Assembly: GCA_044426085.1 (NCBI GenBank)
Contig: JAWXUU010000022.1
Span: forward strand, 1-22,541
Origin: JAWXUU01 sp044426085
GTDB taxonomy: Bacteria > Bacillota > Clostridia > Christensenellales > CAMQZB01
Direction: 5' to 3'
Length of the DNA stretch: 22,541 nucleotides
Positions within the stretch are counted from its first letter, which is position 1, and the number at the start of each line of letters is the position of its first letter. Made by a program: the position numbers and the translations under genes. The notes under the pieces were generated by a model, which was not told where the DNA came from, made no database searches, and worked only from the letters and a program-made list of their open reading frames with translations. This document shows positions 1-7,833 of the stretch, piece by piece.

Positions 1-83
1 TCCCCCAATGGTCGGTTTGGTCACTTTCCATTATAAAGGATTTCGGTGTGAATCGCTATTCTTTTTTAGGTGTTGCACTTAAT

Positions 84-270
84 TATACAATCTATTATTA
101 AAAATTAAAAATTAAAAATTGTGGTAAGGCACTTGCTTCGCTCGTGCACTCAATCTTTAAGTCTTTTTACATTATTAGATTGTATAAGGTTTAAGCGTTT
201 GGCTTTTTGTAGCCAAATATAATTGAAATGCACGAGCGAAGCAAGTGCTTACCACAATTTTTAATTTTTA
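84..270. repeat. Family 1 palindromic repeat, copy A
   Basis: Heptamer array of AAAAATT units (about 98-120), then an arm at 121-148 (core GCTTCGCTCGTGCA), an inner core with hairpin TTTGGCT/AGCCAAA (198-218), then the inverted arm at 229-256 and a second AT-rich heptamer stretch to 270. The arms are almost perfect inverted copies. The left flank TTATACAATCTA (84-95) recurs inverted inside the core at 176-187. No ORF and no target duplication were seen. Positions 1-83 hold no gene I can support. Confidence 0.8.
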
Positions 271-333
271 TCGAGCTCGCAGAGCGAAGCCTGTTTTTAA
301 TTTTCAATTTTGATTAAGGCTTCGCCTTAATCA
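271..333. repeat. Short GCGAAGC hairpin module and palindrome over the era stop
   Basis: The module at 274-297 (GCTCGCAGAGCGAAGC plus CTGTTTTTAA) is the same as those downstream of ybeY (1351-1380) and glyS (6708-6740), in the same orientation relative to the upstream gene. Next to it is a 10-bp perfect inverted repeat (311-320 with 324-333) around the triloop TTC (GAA on the gene strand). It contains the last codon and the stop of era. It has no U-tract, so it is not a classical terminator. Confidence 0.7.
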
Positions 334-1238
334 ATAATTTGCGCATAGACCTTATCGCTTTCTCGCCAGCCTTCTTTTACTACTACGTAGAGTTGCAAGA
401 AGACTTTGGCTTCGAGGAATTCTTCCATATCTTTTCTTGCGATTGTGGAGATACGTTTTAAGCTTTCGCCACCTTTGCCAATAAGGATACCTTTATGCGT
501 TTGACGTTCGCAGATGATATCGGCATAGATGTCGTACATATTCTTTTTGTTTTTATATTTGAATTCACGGATTTTGATGAAAACGCCGTGCGGGATTTCT
601 TTGTGATAGAAGTTGAGAATTTTTTCGCGGATTCTTTCTTCGCACAAAAACTTAGTTGATTTGTCTGTCAAAAAGTCGTCTTCATACATCTTTTCAGAAA
701 TCGGAATAAGCTGTTTCACCTTTTCGATAAGCGGTTTCACTTGCTTGCCTTTGAGCGCAGAGATTGCGAAAATTTCAACATCAGGGAACTTTGTCGCAAA
801 TTCTGCAATGCCCGCCATGACATTTTCAGTTTTCGCCACGTCCATTTTGTTTACAACAACAAGTGTAGGAACAACGCCGGAATATCTTTTGAAAATTTCT
901 TCATCGTGAACAGTGAAACCCTTTTCGCCGTCAATCAAGATAAGCACCACATCCACATCGGAAATAACGCCATTAACTTCCCCCATCATGCGATGTGAAA
1001 GTGCCGTTTCCGCCTTGTGCACACCAGGTGTGTCCACAAAAATGATTTGACTTTCTTCGTCTTGATACATGCCAAGAATGTTTTCACGCGTTGTTTGCGC
1101 CTTTCTTGAAACGATTGAAAGCTTTGTTCCAACCAAATAATTTATAAGGGTAGATTTACCCGCGTTCGCCCTGCCAATAATCGCAACGTTCCCACTTCTG
1201 AAATCGCCTTGTATGTTTTCTTGAATCTTTTGTGCCAT
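327..1238 (-). CDS. era: GTPase Era (ribosome biogenesis)
   Basis: Era is an essential GTPase that binds the 3' end of 16S rRNA and helps mature the small ribosomal subunit at the inner face of the membrane. The 303-residue protein has the whole family layout. The G domain shows a P-loop GRANAGKST (22-30, where GRPNVGKST is usual), DTPG (69-72), NKMD (130-133) and SAL (160-162). A C-terminal KH domain carries GKGG (254-257). Length is normal. The ATG follows AAGGAG by about 14 bases. It is the last gene of the minus-strand block after ybeY, as in many Bacillota, but dgkA and cdd are not between them. Its stop codon lies inside a repeat-derived palindrome. Confidence 0.98.
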   Translation of the reverse strand: MAQKIQENIQGDFRSGNVAIIGRANAGKSTLINYLVGTKLSIVSRKAQTTRENILGMYQDEESQIIFVDTPGVHKAETALSHRMMGEVNGVISDVDVVLILIDGEKGFTVHDEEIFKRYSGVVPTLVVVNKMDVAKTENVMAGIAEFATKFPDVEIFAISALKGKQVKPLIEKVKQLIPISEKMYEDDFLTDKSTKFLCEERIREKILNFYHKEIPHGVFIKIREFKYKNKKNMYDIYADIICERQTHKGILIGKGGESLKRISTIARKDMEEFLEAKVFLQLYVVVKEGWRESDKVYAQIID

Positions 1239-1327
1239 TTATGTTTTTAAAACTCCTTTTTTGAGCATATTTTCTGTTTTGTTAGTTTCTATTTTATTTA
1301 GCTTCTTTTTTATTTAGTTTCTTTTTT

Positions 1328-1380
1328 TGATTTTTACTTTTTACTTTTTATCAAGCTCGCAAAGCGAAGCCTGTTTTTAA
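1328..1380. repeat. Heptamer array plus short GCGAAGC module behind ybeY
   Basis: Three TTTTTAC heptamers (about 1331-1350) are followed by the module TCAAGCTCGCAAAGCGAAGC (1351-1370) and CTGTTTTTAA. On the gene strand the module comes right after the ybeY stop, as it does after glyS. The 5' UTR of era (1239-1327) is otherwise T-rich and holds nothing I recognise. Confidence 0.65.
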
Positions 1381-1381
1381 C

Positions 1382-1840
1382 TTACTTAAGTGCTTTTTCC
1401 AACACCTTTTCTTCTTTTTCTCGCATTCTCTTTTTTTCTTCATCTTGCATGTGGTCGTAGCCGAGCAGGTGGAGTGTGCCGTGGGTGAGAAGATATGAAA
1501 ACTCACGCTCACCTGTGCCGTATTCCACCGATTGCGCGTTCATCACTTCTTCACAAATTATTATCGTGCCAAGCGACAAATTGCCCGTTTCGGGATTTAT
1601 ATCAAATTTGTAATCTTTCACCTTGAATGATTTTTCAAAGAGCTCCAACGTTGGAAAAGACAAAACATCCGTCGCCTTATCAATCCCACGCGACTGCAAA
1701 TTGAGCTCGCGAATCTCCTCGCTATCCACAAAATACAGTTCGATTTCCACCTTGCGCGGTATCTTCATCACAGAAAGAACCGCAGAAGAAATAACCTCCG
1801 CCTGCTTTTCATATCCGTCAAACTCCCCAAAATAAATCAT
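1382..1840 (-). CDS. ybeY: Endoribonuclease YbeY (16S rRNA maturation)
   Basis: YbeY is a zinc metalloprotein involved in 16S rRNA 3'-end processing and 70S quality control. The zinc signature HGTLHLLGYDH is complete (H120, H124, H130), preceded by the conserved stretch ATDVLSFP (56-63). At 152 residues it is full length. The ATG has AAAGGA about 10 bases upstream. It lies between pgpH and era, the usual Bacillota position (yqfF-yqfG), but repeat copy B separates it from pgpH, so read-through from pgpH would cross a 300-bp repeat. Confidence 0.97.
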   Translation of the reverse strand: MIYFGEFDGYEKQAEVISSAVLSVMKIPRKVEIELYFVDSEEIRELNLQSRGIDKATDVLSFPTLELFEKSFKVKDYKFDINPETGNLSLGTIIICEEVMNAQSVEYGTGEREFSYLLTHGTLHLLGYDHMQDEEKKRMREKEEKVLEKALK

Positions 1841-1930
1841 GTTTCTTTTTTCCTTTAGCGTCTTATTTGCTTGCTTGTGCTTATCTTATTATATGTATGT
1901 GCGTTAAGTGGGTATAAATTCTTTTGCAAA

Positions 1931-2259
1931 GGAAAAAAAGGTCGGCGTTGGTTGCCTAGCTTTGAATTTCTGCACCACTCGAATTAAAAATTAAAAATTA
2001 AAAATTAAAAATTGTTGTAAGCACTCGCGTTGCTCGTGCACTCAAATTAAAGCCTTTTTACATTAATAGATTGTGACCTGCTAAAGCGTTTGGCTTTTTG
2101 TAGCCAAATACAATTGAAATGCATGTAGCGTAGCGAAATGCTTTACCACAATTTTCACCTTTCACCTTTCACCTTTCACCTTTTTCCTTTCCGACGTACG
2201 CTACGCTAGCGACGCTTTTCACTTTTCACTTTTCACTTTAGCAAAGCTCCGCTTTGCTT
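1931..2259. repeat. Family 1 palindromic repeat, copy B
   Basis: Its left end (1939-1985) resembles the inverted right ends of copies E (19972-20012) and F (22178-22218), sharing roughly GGTCGGCGTTGG, CTAG, AATTTCTG and CGAATTAAAA, so it is likely an outer terminal inverted repeat. Then come AAAAATT heptamers (1982-2012), the arm GCACTCGCGTTGCTCGTGCA (2021-2040), the core hairpin TTTGGCT/AGCCAAA (about 2090-2109), a divergent right arm (2119-2150), and CACCTTT and CACTTTT heptamers (2157-2240). It ends in the hairpin GCAAAGC-TCC-GCTTTGC (2241-2257) touching the pgpH stop. Confidence 0.75.
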
Positions 2260-3663
2260 TCATCGTTGCAATTCAAATTTCGGATACTTAACCCTTTTGT
2301 GCATTGCTCCTGCAAAAGATGCAACTATTGTTTCTCTTATTGTGTGGATATCTGCGAAAGTGAGTGGGCAGTTATCGAATTGTTCTAGCACCATTCTTTC
2401 TTCGATGATACTTTTCACAACGGCGTCAACTTCGCTTCCCGCAAGTGATCCTTTTGCACGCACTGCTGCTTCGGATGCGTCACAAATCATGATTGTCGCC
2501 GCGATTTTGCTTGTTGGCTTGCTTCCGTCGTAGCTGTAATCCGCGATATTCACTTCACCCGCCGAAAACTTTTTCGCACGCTCGTAAAAATACAAAATCG
2601 GCAATGTTCCGTGATGTTGAACCGCGCATTCCGCAATGATTGTTGGCACGCGATGTTTTTTGAGAATTTCCGCACCGTCTTTTGCGTGCTTTCTTATCAG
2701 CGCCACCGAAAGTTCCGGCGTCATTTTATCGTGCGGGTTGCCCGTTTCTTCGTTCTGATTTTCAATAAATAAACTTGGTTCTACCGTCTTGCCAATATCG
2801 TGATACATCGCGCAAACCCTTGCAAGGGCAGCATCTTCACCAATCGCCGCCGCACATTCCGCCGTGAGATTTGCAACCGCAACAGAGTGATAGTATGTCC
2901 CTTTGGCTTTTTGCGAAAGTTCATAAAGCATACCTTTAGAAACATCGCCAAGTTCCGCGATGCGATAGGCTGTGAGAATTCCGAACACCCATTCGAAAAT
3001 CGGCAACAGCCCAATTGCGAGAATAACCGCCACGATTGGGTTTGCAAACACCGCAATCATATAATAATAGTGGTTTTCCACAACGATAAAGCCCATCAAG
3101 CTTGCAAGCAGAAGTATTACCACATAAAGCGGAGAAACAGCGAATGCCATGCCGATAGTTCTTATTCTTGAATCTGATTTTTTTTGCAACAAAAGCAAAA
3201 GTCCGCCCGCGACAACTGTTATCATCGCTTGCACAATTGTTTCGCCGTTGAATCCGCTTATCATCGACCCAATCAAAATGATTTCTATGCCGAGAAGTGC
3301 GTTCACATAAAGTGCGAGTTTTTTAGAAATCAAGCTTGAAACGCAGATGCCCAAAAACACATACGGCACAATATATGGCGAGATATAAAATCCCATAAAT
3401 TGCGATACAACCACTATGAAATACAAGAGAATTTGTATCACCGAAAAGTTTTTCAAAAAGTCCTTCTTGATTTCCGTTCTGGCATAAACCATCATCACCA
3501 TGTTAAGTCCAAACAACAGCAACGAGCCATACACCAAATATCCGTATGGCGTGATCAGTTCAACACCCGCATAACCGCACACCGCAAGCAAGCTCGCCAT
3601 GCACAGAAACGCTTGTCCGAGCGCTACGATCCCACCAAGCAATATTTCCTTTTTATTATTCAT
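2260..3663 (-). CDS. pgpH: Short PgpH-type 7TM HD-domain phosphodiesterase (putative c-di-AMP hydrolase)
   Basis: The family hydrolyses cyclic di-AMP in the cytosol from a membrane anchor. Residues 1-230 form about seven hydrophobic segments. The HD module follows with GTYYHSVAVANL (H259), the HD pair in YHDIGK (H288, D289), NPHD (309-312), H326 and QHHGT (H350, H351), ending in MHKRVKYP. I chose the ATG at 3663 (467 residues) because GGAGGG lies 6-7 bases before it; an in-frame start at 3747 adds 28 poor residues. Typical PgpH/YqfF proteins are about 700 residues with an extracellular 7TMR-HDED domain, which is absent here. The c-di-AMP substrate is inferred from the family. Confidence 0.88.
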   Translation of the reverse strand: MNNKKEILLGGIVALGQAFLCMASLLAVCGYAGVELITPYGYLVYGSLLLFGLNMVMMVYARTEIKKDFLKNFSVIQILLYFIVVVSQFMGFYISPYIVPYVFLGICVSSLISKKLALYVNALLGIEIILIGSMISGFNGETIVQAMITVVAGGLLLLLQKKSDSRIRTIGMAFAVSPLYVVILLLASLMGFIVVENHYYYMIAVFANPIVAVILAIGLLPIFEWVFGILTAYRIAELGDVSKGMLYELSQKAKGTYYHSVAVANLTAECAAAIGEDAALARVCAMYHDIGKTVEPSLFIENQNEETGNPHDKMTPELSVALIRKHAKDGAEILKKHRVPTIIAECAVQHHGTLPILYFYERAKKFSAGEVNIADYSYDGSKPTSKIAATIMICDASEAAVRAKGSLAGSEVDAVVKSIIEERMVLEQFDNCPLTFADIHTIRETIVASFAGAMHKRVKYPKFELQR

Positions 3664-3763
3664 AAAGTCCCTCCGATGTGAAAACTCACACCATACTAAG
3701 CATTTTCCAAACCCCTCTTTTTTGTCTGGCTGTGGCAAACATAACACTTTGCCACGATACCCT

Positions 3764-3792
3764 ATTATACCACGTTAAACCGCAAATTGCAA
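3764..3792 (-). promoter_or_regulatory. Promoter for pgpH
   Basis: On the minus strand TTGCAA (3787-3792) and TATAAT (3764-3769) are 17 bases apart. The -35 lies in the last codons of yqfD. The inferred transcript starts near 3757 and begins with an 8-bp hairpin (GTGGCAAA at 3732-3739 with TTTGCCAC at 3748-3755), leaving a leader of about 95 bases. This would let pgpH-ybeY-era be expressed apart from the sporulation genes. Confidence 0.6.
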
Positions 3793-4884
3793 TAGATATT
3801 CACATTTCAAGCTAACTTTGCATTCTTGCCCGTCCCAATTGCTCTGCACGCTTATTTCTGTTATAGTATGTGCAAATTCTTGCAAGTTTTGCAAAGTAAA
3901 AATTGCAATTGCTCGCTCTTCTAGGTCTGTTGTTGTGTAAATGTTTGTGCACTCGTTATATTCCAATCTTGTTTCTGTTATCACCGTTATATTCGGGGAA
4001 AGAAAGGCGGTTTCTTTTGTTTGGGTTGTGTAGTTTTCAAAATCGGAATTTGGCTTGAAAATTTCAGTTTCGCCAATTTTCAGATAGGTGACAGTTTCGC
4101 TTTCGCCTGTGTAGGTTCTGTCGGTGGATATTTGCGAAAATGTGTATTCCGCGGTTTTTGAAACTTGCAAAACTCCGCTTCCCATTGCTGTGTCGGTGGG
4201 GGTTTTTTCTTCTTTACCCACTTCCGCCACAATCAGGATTTCGCCCTTTTCAACATAATCGCCCGCGGTTTTTTGCGGAGTGCCCGAAAGGGTGGAAAGT
4301 GAAATCAGAATTCCGCTTTCGGGGGAAACCACGTTTTCATTTTTTGGAATAACAACGGCATTTTCCGCTTTCAGAAAGTTTATTTGCAGATTGTTTTGAT
4401 AGATTTCAACGGTGAAAAATGCAATCTCTTCACAATCGGCAAGCTGGCTTTTCAGTGCGGTTATATTCGCTTGGGTTTTCAGCGTTGCAAGCGGAAAAAT
4501 TTCACTTGCGATATTTTCCACATGCACTTTCAAAACGTCATCTTCACCCTGCACCGAAACGGAAAAAACAAACAAATTTGAAATGAAAATCACACTGCAA
4601 AAAACCGCAACACCAACAACCGCCCACAGCTTTGTTTTCAGTTTTGCAACACCGCTTTTGCATGAAATTTCCACTTTTTCACCACCGCATTTTGCGAGAA
4701 TTTTCATGATTTGAAACTTAGAAACCCCACTGCAATAAAACTTAGTTTTCCCCTTTTCGCTTTGGAAATCCCAAACCGCACCACCCTGTTTTTTGAAATT
4801 TTCAATAATTCTTCCGCTGTTGTAGCATTCCGTTTTCACATAAAAAACGCCGATTTGCCCATCGCATTTTTTGGATTTTTCCAC
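3775..4884 (-). CDS. yqfD: Sporulation protein YqfD
   Basis: YqfD is a membrane protein of the forespore-engulfment/stage IV group, expressed in the mother cell in Bacillus. The N-terminal part has the family pattern ending in GGAVWDF, followed by one clear membrane segment (AVVGVAVFCSVIFISNLFVF) and a large extracytoplasmic domain. I place the start at the GTG at 4882-4884 (369 residues). It has AAGGGG 8 bases upstream and starts one base after the yqfC stop. An ATG at 4947 would overlap yqfC by 62 bases. In Bacillus phoH follows yqfD; here pgpH does. Confidence 0.88.
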   Translation of the reverse strand: MEKSKKCDGQIGVFYVKTECYNSGRIIENFKKQGGAVWDFQSEKGKTKFYCSGVSKFQIMKILAKCGGEKVEISCKSGVAKLKTKLWAVVGVAVFCSVIFISNLFVFSVSVQGEDDVLKVHVENIASEIFPLATLKTQANITALKSQLADCEEIAFFTVEIYQNNLQINFLKAENAVVIPKNENVVSPESGILISLSTLSGTPQKTAGDYVEKGEILIVAEVGKEEKTPTDTAMGSGVLQVSKTAEYTFSQISTDRTYTGESETVTYLKIGETEIFKPNSDFENYTTQTKETAFLSPNITVITETRLEYNECTNIYTTTDLEERAIAIFTLQNLQEFAHTITEISVQSNWDGQECKVSLKCEYLLQFAV

Positions 4885-4885
4885 A

Positions 4886-5146
4886 TTATCTGCCCCTTTT
4901 TTCCACACTTGCAATCTCCCCCGAAACATAAATTTCACCGCTTTCACACCTTGCTATTTTCAAATTTTCACCCGTTATCACAACTTCAAAATTGCTCCCC
5001 AAAACAATGATTTCTCGTTTGGAAACATCACTGACTTTGCAACTTCCAAAAACCCCAACGTTGCGAAAATCCACGATTTGCACCCGCACATCAAAAACCC
5101 CAACACCACCGCCGAAAATATCTTTCATTCGCTCAAATAAGTCCAA
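4886..5146 (-). CDS. yqfC: Sporulation protein YqfC (YabP/YqfC family)
   Basis: The protein has about 86 residues, compared with about 93 for Bacillus YqfC. Its C-terminal two thirds show the family pattern of short beta strands: VQIVDFRNVGVFGS, KREIIVLGS, NFEVVITGENLKIA, GEIYVSGEIASVE. It sits directly before yqfD with one base between, as in other spore formers. The start is uncertain: TTG at 5144-5146 has GGTGGAG a few bases upstream, whereas ATG at 5126-5128 (80 residues) has no Shine-Dalgarno. A longer reading to 5344 would run over the glyS promoter and start and is unlikely. A 7-bp hairpin (5187-5205) lies in its leader. Confidence 0.8.
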   Translation of the reverse strand: MDLFERMKDIFGGGVGVFDVRVQIVDFRNVGVFGSCKVSDVSKREIIVLGSNFEVVITGENLKIARCESGEIYVSGEIASVEKRGR

Positions 5147-5252
5147 ACCACTCCACCCCCAAAAATTTACAGGCAAAAGGCGATAAACTGCGAAAAAGTC
5201 GCAGTATTTTACCTTTATATAATATAATCTATATGATTGACGCTCAATTTTA

Positions 5253-5281
5253 TTGACATAATTTTCATAAAAGATTAAAAT
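5253..5281 (+). promoter_or_regulatory. Promoter for glyS
   Basis: TTGACA (5253-5258) and TAAAAT (5276-5281) are separated by 17 bases, a near-consensus housekeeping promoter. Transcription would start near 5288, leaving a leader of about 34 bases with AAGGAG before the ATG. That is too short for a T-box. Confidence 0.8.
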
Positions 5282-5321
5282 AAGTAGGTAAGTTTTTAAT
5301 AACAATTTTAAGGAGATATAT

Positions 5322-6707
5322 ATGAGCAAGGTGACAATGGACAAAATAGTTGCCCTTTCAAAAAACAGAGGTTTTGTTTTTAACGGCAGTGAAATTTATG
5401 GCGGTCTATCAAACACATTCGATTTTGGCCCACTTGGTGTGGAGCTTAAAAATAACATCAAAAAAGCATGGTGGAAAAAATTCGTTCAAGAATCACCATA
5501 CAACACTGGTGTTGATTGTGCAATTCTTATGAACCCAGAAGTTTGGAAAGCTTCCGGACACCTAGCAAACTTTTCAGATCCACTTATGGACTGCAAATCA
5601 TGCAAGGCGCGCCACAGAGCAGACCAACTTATCGAAGCATACATGGCAAAAAAAGGTATTTCTGAAAACCTTGGTGGTTGGAGCAACGACCAAATGTTTG
5701 AATACATTCAAGAGCACGATATCAACTGCCCAATCTGTGGCAAAAAAGACTTCACTTCTATAAGAAAGTTCAACCTTATGTTCAAAACTTTCCAAGGCGT
5801 GAATGAAGACACTGCAAACACAATCTACCTTCGCCCAGAAACTGCGCAAGGCATTTTTGTAAACTTCAAAAACGTTCAACGCTCTACTCGCAGAAAAGTG
5901 CCGTTCGGAATCTGCCAAGTGGGTAAATCATTCAGAAACGAAATCACTCCTGGCAACTTCATCTTCCGCGTTCGTGAATTCGAACAAATGGAACTTGAAT
6001 TCTTCTGCGCACCAGGAACTGAAATGGAATGGTTCGGATACTGGAAATCTTTCTGCAAAAACTGGCTTCTTAACCTTGGTATGACAGAAGAAAACCTTAA
6101 ACTTCGCGACCACGACCCTGAAGAACTTTCTCACTACTCTAACGCAACAACAGACTTTGAATATAAATTCCCATTCGGTTTTGGCGAACTTTGGGGCATC
6201 GCTTCAAGAACTGACTTCGACCTTAAAGCACACGCTGCCGCTTCAGGTGAAAACTTCGAATACCTCGATCCTGAAACTAACACTAAATACGTGCCTTTCG
6301 TTATCGAACCATCTCTTGGCGTAGAACGCGTTTCTCTCGCTTTCCTTGCCGACGCATACCACGAAGAACAACTTTCTGAAACTGATTCACGCGTGGTTAT
6401 GAAGTTCCACCCTGCACTCGCACCATACAAAGCTTGTATCCTTCCACTTCAAAAGAAACTTGCTCCTGAAGGTGAAAAACTCTTCGCTGAGCTTTCAAAA
6501 TACTACATGATCGATATGGATATCACAGGCTCTATCGGTAAAAGATACCGCCGTCAAGACGAAATCGGTACTCCTTTCTGTATCACTATCGACTTCGATA
6601 CCATCGAAAACGGCACAGTAACTGTCCGCGACAGAGATACCATGCTTCAAGATAGAGTCGCTCTTGCCGACCTTAAAGCATACCTAGATGAAAAACTAGC
6701 TTATTAA
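5322..6707 (+). CDS. glyS: Glycyl-tRNA synthetase, single-chain (homodimeric) type
   Basis: This class II enzyme charges tRNA-Gly in the cytosol. The 461-residue protein is the compact alpha2 type, not the alpha2beta2 GlyQ/GlyS type. It shows the N-terminal motif 1 region (GGLSNTFDFGPLGVELKNN), four cysteines in a zinc-like insertion (C91, C94, C136, C139), motif 2 (GKSFRNEITPGNFIFRVREFEQ) and motif 3 (GVERVSLAFLADAY), then the C-terminal anticodon-binding domain. The ATG follows AAGGAG by 7 bases. It is divergent from yqfC. A repeat module lies between the stop codon and the terminator. Confidence 0.98.
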   Translation: MSKVTMDKIVALSKNRGFVFNGSEIYGGLSNTFDFGPLGVELKNNIKKAWWKKFVQESPYNTGVDCAILMNPEVWKASGHLANFSDPLMDCKSCKARHRADQLIEAYMAKKGISENLGGWSNDQMFEYIQEHDINCPICGKKDFTSIRKFNLMFKTFQGVNEDTANTIYLRPETAQGIFVNFKNVQRSTRRKVPFGICQVGKSFRNEITPGNFIFRVREFEQMELEFFCAPGTEMEWFGYWKSFCKNWLLNLGMTEENLKLRDHDPEELSHYSNATTDFEYKFPFGFGELWGIASRTDFDLKAHAAASGENFEYLDPETNTKYVPFVIEPSLGVERVSLAFLADAYHEEQLSETDSRVVMKFHPALAPYKACILPLQKKLAPEGEKLFAELSKYYMIDMDITGSIGKRYRRQDEIGTPFCITIDFDTIENGTVTVRDRDTMLQDRVALADLKAYLDEKLAY

Positions 6708-6787
6708 TTAAAAACAGGCTTCGCTCTGCGAGCTCGATAAAAATTAAAAATTAAAAATTAAAAATTAAAAATTAAAAATTAAAATTA
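6708..6787 (+). repeat. Short GCGAAGC module plus AAAAATT heptamer array in the glyS 3' UTR
   Basis: AAAAACAGGCTTCGCTCTGC (6711-6730), followed by GAGCTCGATAAAAA, is the module found behind era and ybeY. About six tandem AAAAATT heptamers follow (6735-6785). It lies upstream of the glyS terminator, so it should be transcribed as part of the glyS mRNA. Confidence 0.75.
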
Positions 6788-6788
6788 T

Positions 6789-6824
6789 AAAAGCACTGGT
6801 TGATATTCAATCGGTGCTTTTTTT
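6789..6824 (+). terminator. Intrinsic terminator of glyS
   Basis: A 15-bp stem (6789-6803 with 6807-6821, two G-U pairs) with loop TAT, running into seven T. Strong canonical terminator. Confidence 0.9.
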
Positions 6825-7163
6825 GTGGGGCTCTGCCCCAAACCCCGCAAGGGTTTGAAACCCTTGACCCCGATTGGGGGTTGATGCACTATCGAAGGGT
6901 ATTTTAAGACGCTTCGCGTCTTTGCAAGAATATATATTTTTCATTTCAAAATTTTGATATGTGAAAAAGCTCTCGCTTTTTCTTTGGCTTTATAACCTAA
7001 AAGAAAAAGCGAGAGCTTTTTAAAATGACAATGGGCAGGGTGCGTTTTAAAAACTTTTAAAAAGGCGAAGCCTTTTCTCAGTTCACAAACTTTCACGCAT
7101 AACCCCCAATAGGGGTCAAGGGTGGTCACCACCCTTGCGGGGTGTGGGGCAGAGCCCCATAAT
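6824..7163. repeat. Family 2 repeat, copy 1 (long imperfect terminal inverted repeats)
   Basis: The ends (about 6824-6882 and 7101-7162) are imperfect inverted copies of about 60 bp, e.g. GTGGGGCTCTGCCCCA and TGGGGCAGAGCCCC. Inside are a 7-bp hairpin with a TTC loop (6906-6922), a long inverted pair of about 21 bp (near 6963-6984 and 7001-7021, core AAAGCTCTCGCTTT) and AAAAGGC-GAA-GCCTTTT (7060-7076). There is no credible gene: the 80-residue minus reading at 6941-7183 is only repeat sequence. A second copy is at 16711-16984. Confidence 0.75.
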
Positions 7164-7185
7164 CTCCCCCACCCCACGAACAAAG

Positions 7186-7223
7186 AATAAGCGCCACGGA
7201 TTGACCGTAACGCTTATTTTTTT
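7186..7223 (+). terminator. Terminator-like hairpin with T-tract
   Basis: AATAAGCG (7186-7193) pairs with CGCTTATT (7211-7218), with inner ACGG/CCGT, followed by T to 7223 on the plus strand. No plus gene ends here apart from glyS, which already has a terminator. On the minus strand it could end the rubrerythrin transcript, but its U-tract there is weak. Between it and rbr are two more inverted repeats (7223-7255 and about 7255-7273). Confidence 0.6.
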
Positions 7224-7279
7224 GCGATTGCACATAAATTTTTTTTGCAATCGCATATAAATTAAATTTATATCAAAAA

Positions 7280-7813
7280 TTAATAATTAGTTTCGTGAAC
7301 TTCGAAGTAGCCTTGTGGGTGAGCGCAAGCTGGGCAAACTTCTGGTGCTTTATCGCCGTAGTGGAGATGACCGCAATTTTTGCATTCCCACACGACTTGT
7401 TCAGACTTAGCGAACACTTCGCTGTTTTTGATGTTAGCAAGGAGTGCAAGGTATCTTTCTTCGTGCACTTTCTCGATTGCGCCGATGAGTCTGAATCTTG
7501 CTGCGATTTCTGCGAACCCTTCAGCTTCAGCTTCTTTTGCGAACGTGTCGTACATATCAGTCCATTCATAGTTTTCACCCGCAGCAGCAGCCACCAAGTT
7601 TTCTATTGTAGACCCAATCCCGCCAAGTTCCTTGAACCAAAGTTTTGCATGTTCTTTTTCGTTGTTAGCAGTTTGTTCGAAAAGTTCCGCAATTTGAACG
7701 TACCCTTCTTTTTTCGCTTTAGACGCAAAATATGTATACTTATTTCTCGCTTGTGATTCGCCCGCGAACGCACTTTGCAAGTTCGCTTCAGTTTTACTTC
7801 CTTTCAATTCCAT
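7280..7813 (-). CDS. rbr: Rubrerythrin
   Basis: Rubrerythrin is a cytosolic non-haem di-iron peroxidase of anaerobes that reduces hydrogen peroxide. The 177-residue protein has the ferritin-like diiron domain (E19, ExxH at 52-55, E114 and the HE pair 117-118) and a C-terminal rubredoxin-like zinc/iron knuckle with C144, C147, C160 and C163. Length is normal for the short form. The ATG has GGAGGG about 10 bases upstream. It has its own promoter, covered by a Fur/PerR-type palindrome, so control by iron or peroxide is likely. Confidence 0.97.
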   Translation of the reverse strand: MELKGSKTEANLQSAFAGESQARNKYTYFASKAKKEGYVQIAELFEQTANNEKEHAKLWFKELGGIGSTIENLVAAAAGENYEWTDMYDTFAKEAEAEGFAEIAARFRLIGAIEKVHEERYLALLANIKNSEVFAKSEQVVWECKNCGHLHYGDKAPEVCPACAHPQGYFEVHETNY

Positions 7814-7833
7814 TTTATATTACCCTCCAGTAA

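Noticed and set aside
1..96. End of an insertion sequence at the left edge
   Set aside because: A faint likeness to IS ends (TTTAGGTGTTGCACTTAATT), but no transposase frame or inverted repeat can be shown in 96 bases.
5147..5344. N-terminal extension of yqfC
   Set aside because: It crosses the glyS promoter and start codon; the YqfC similarity begins after about 5150.
6735..6785. CRISPR array in the heptamer repeats
   Set aside because: Units are 7 bases, head to tail, without spacers; no cas genes.
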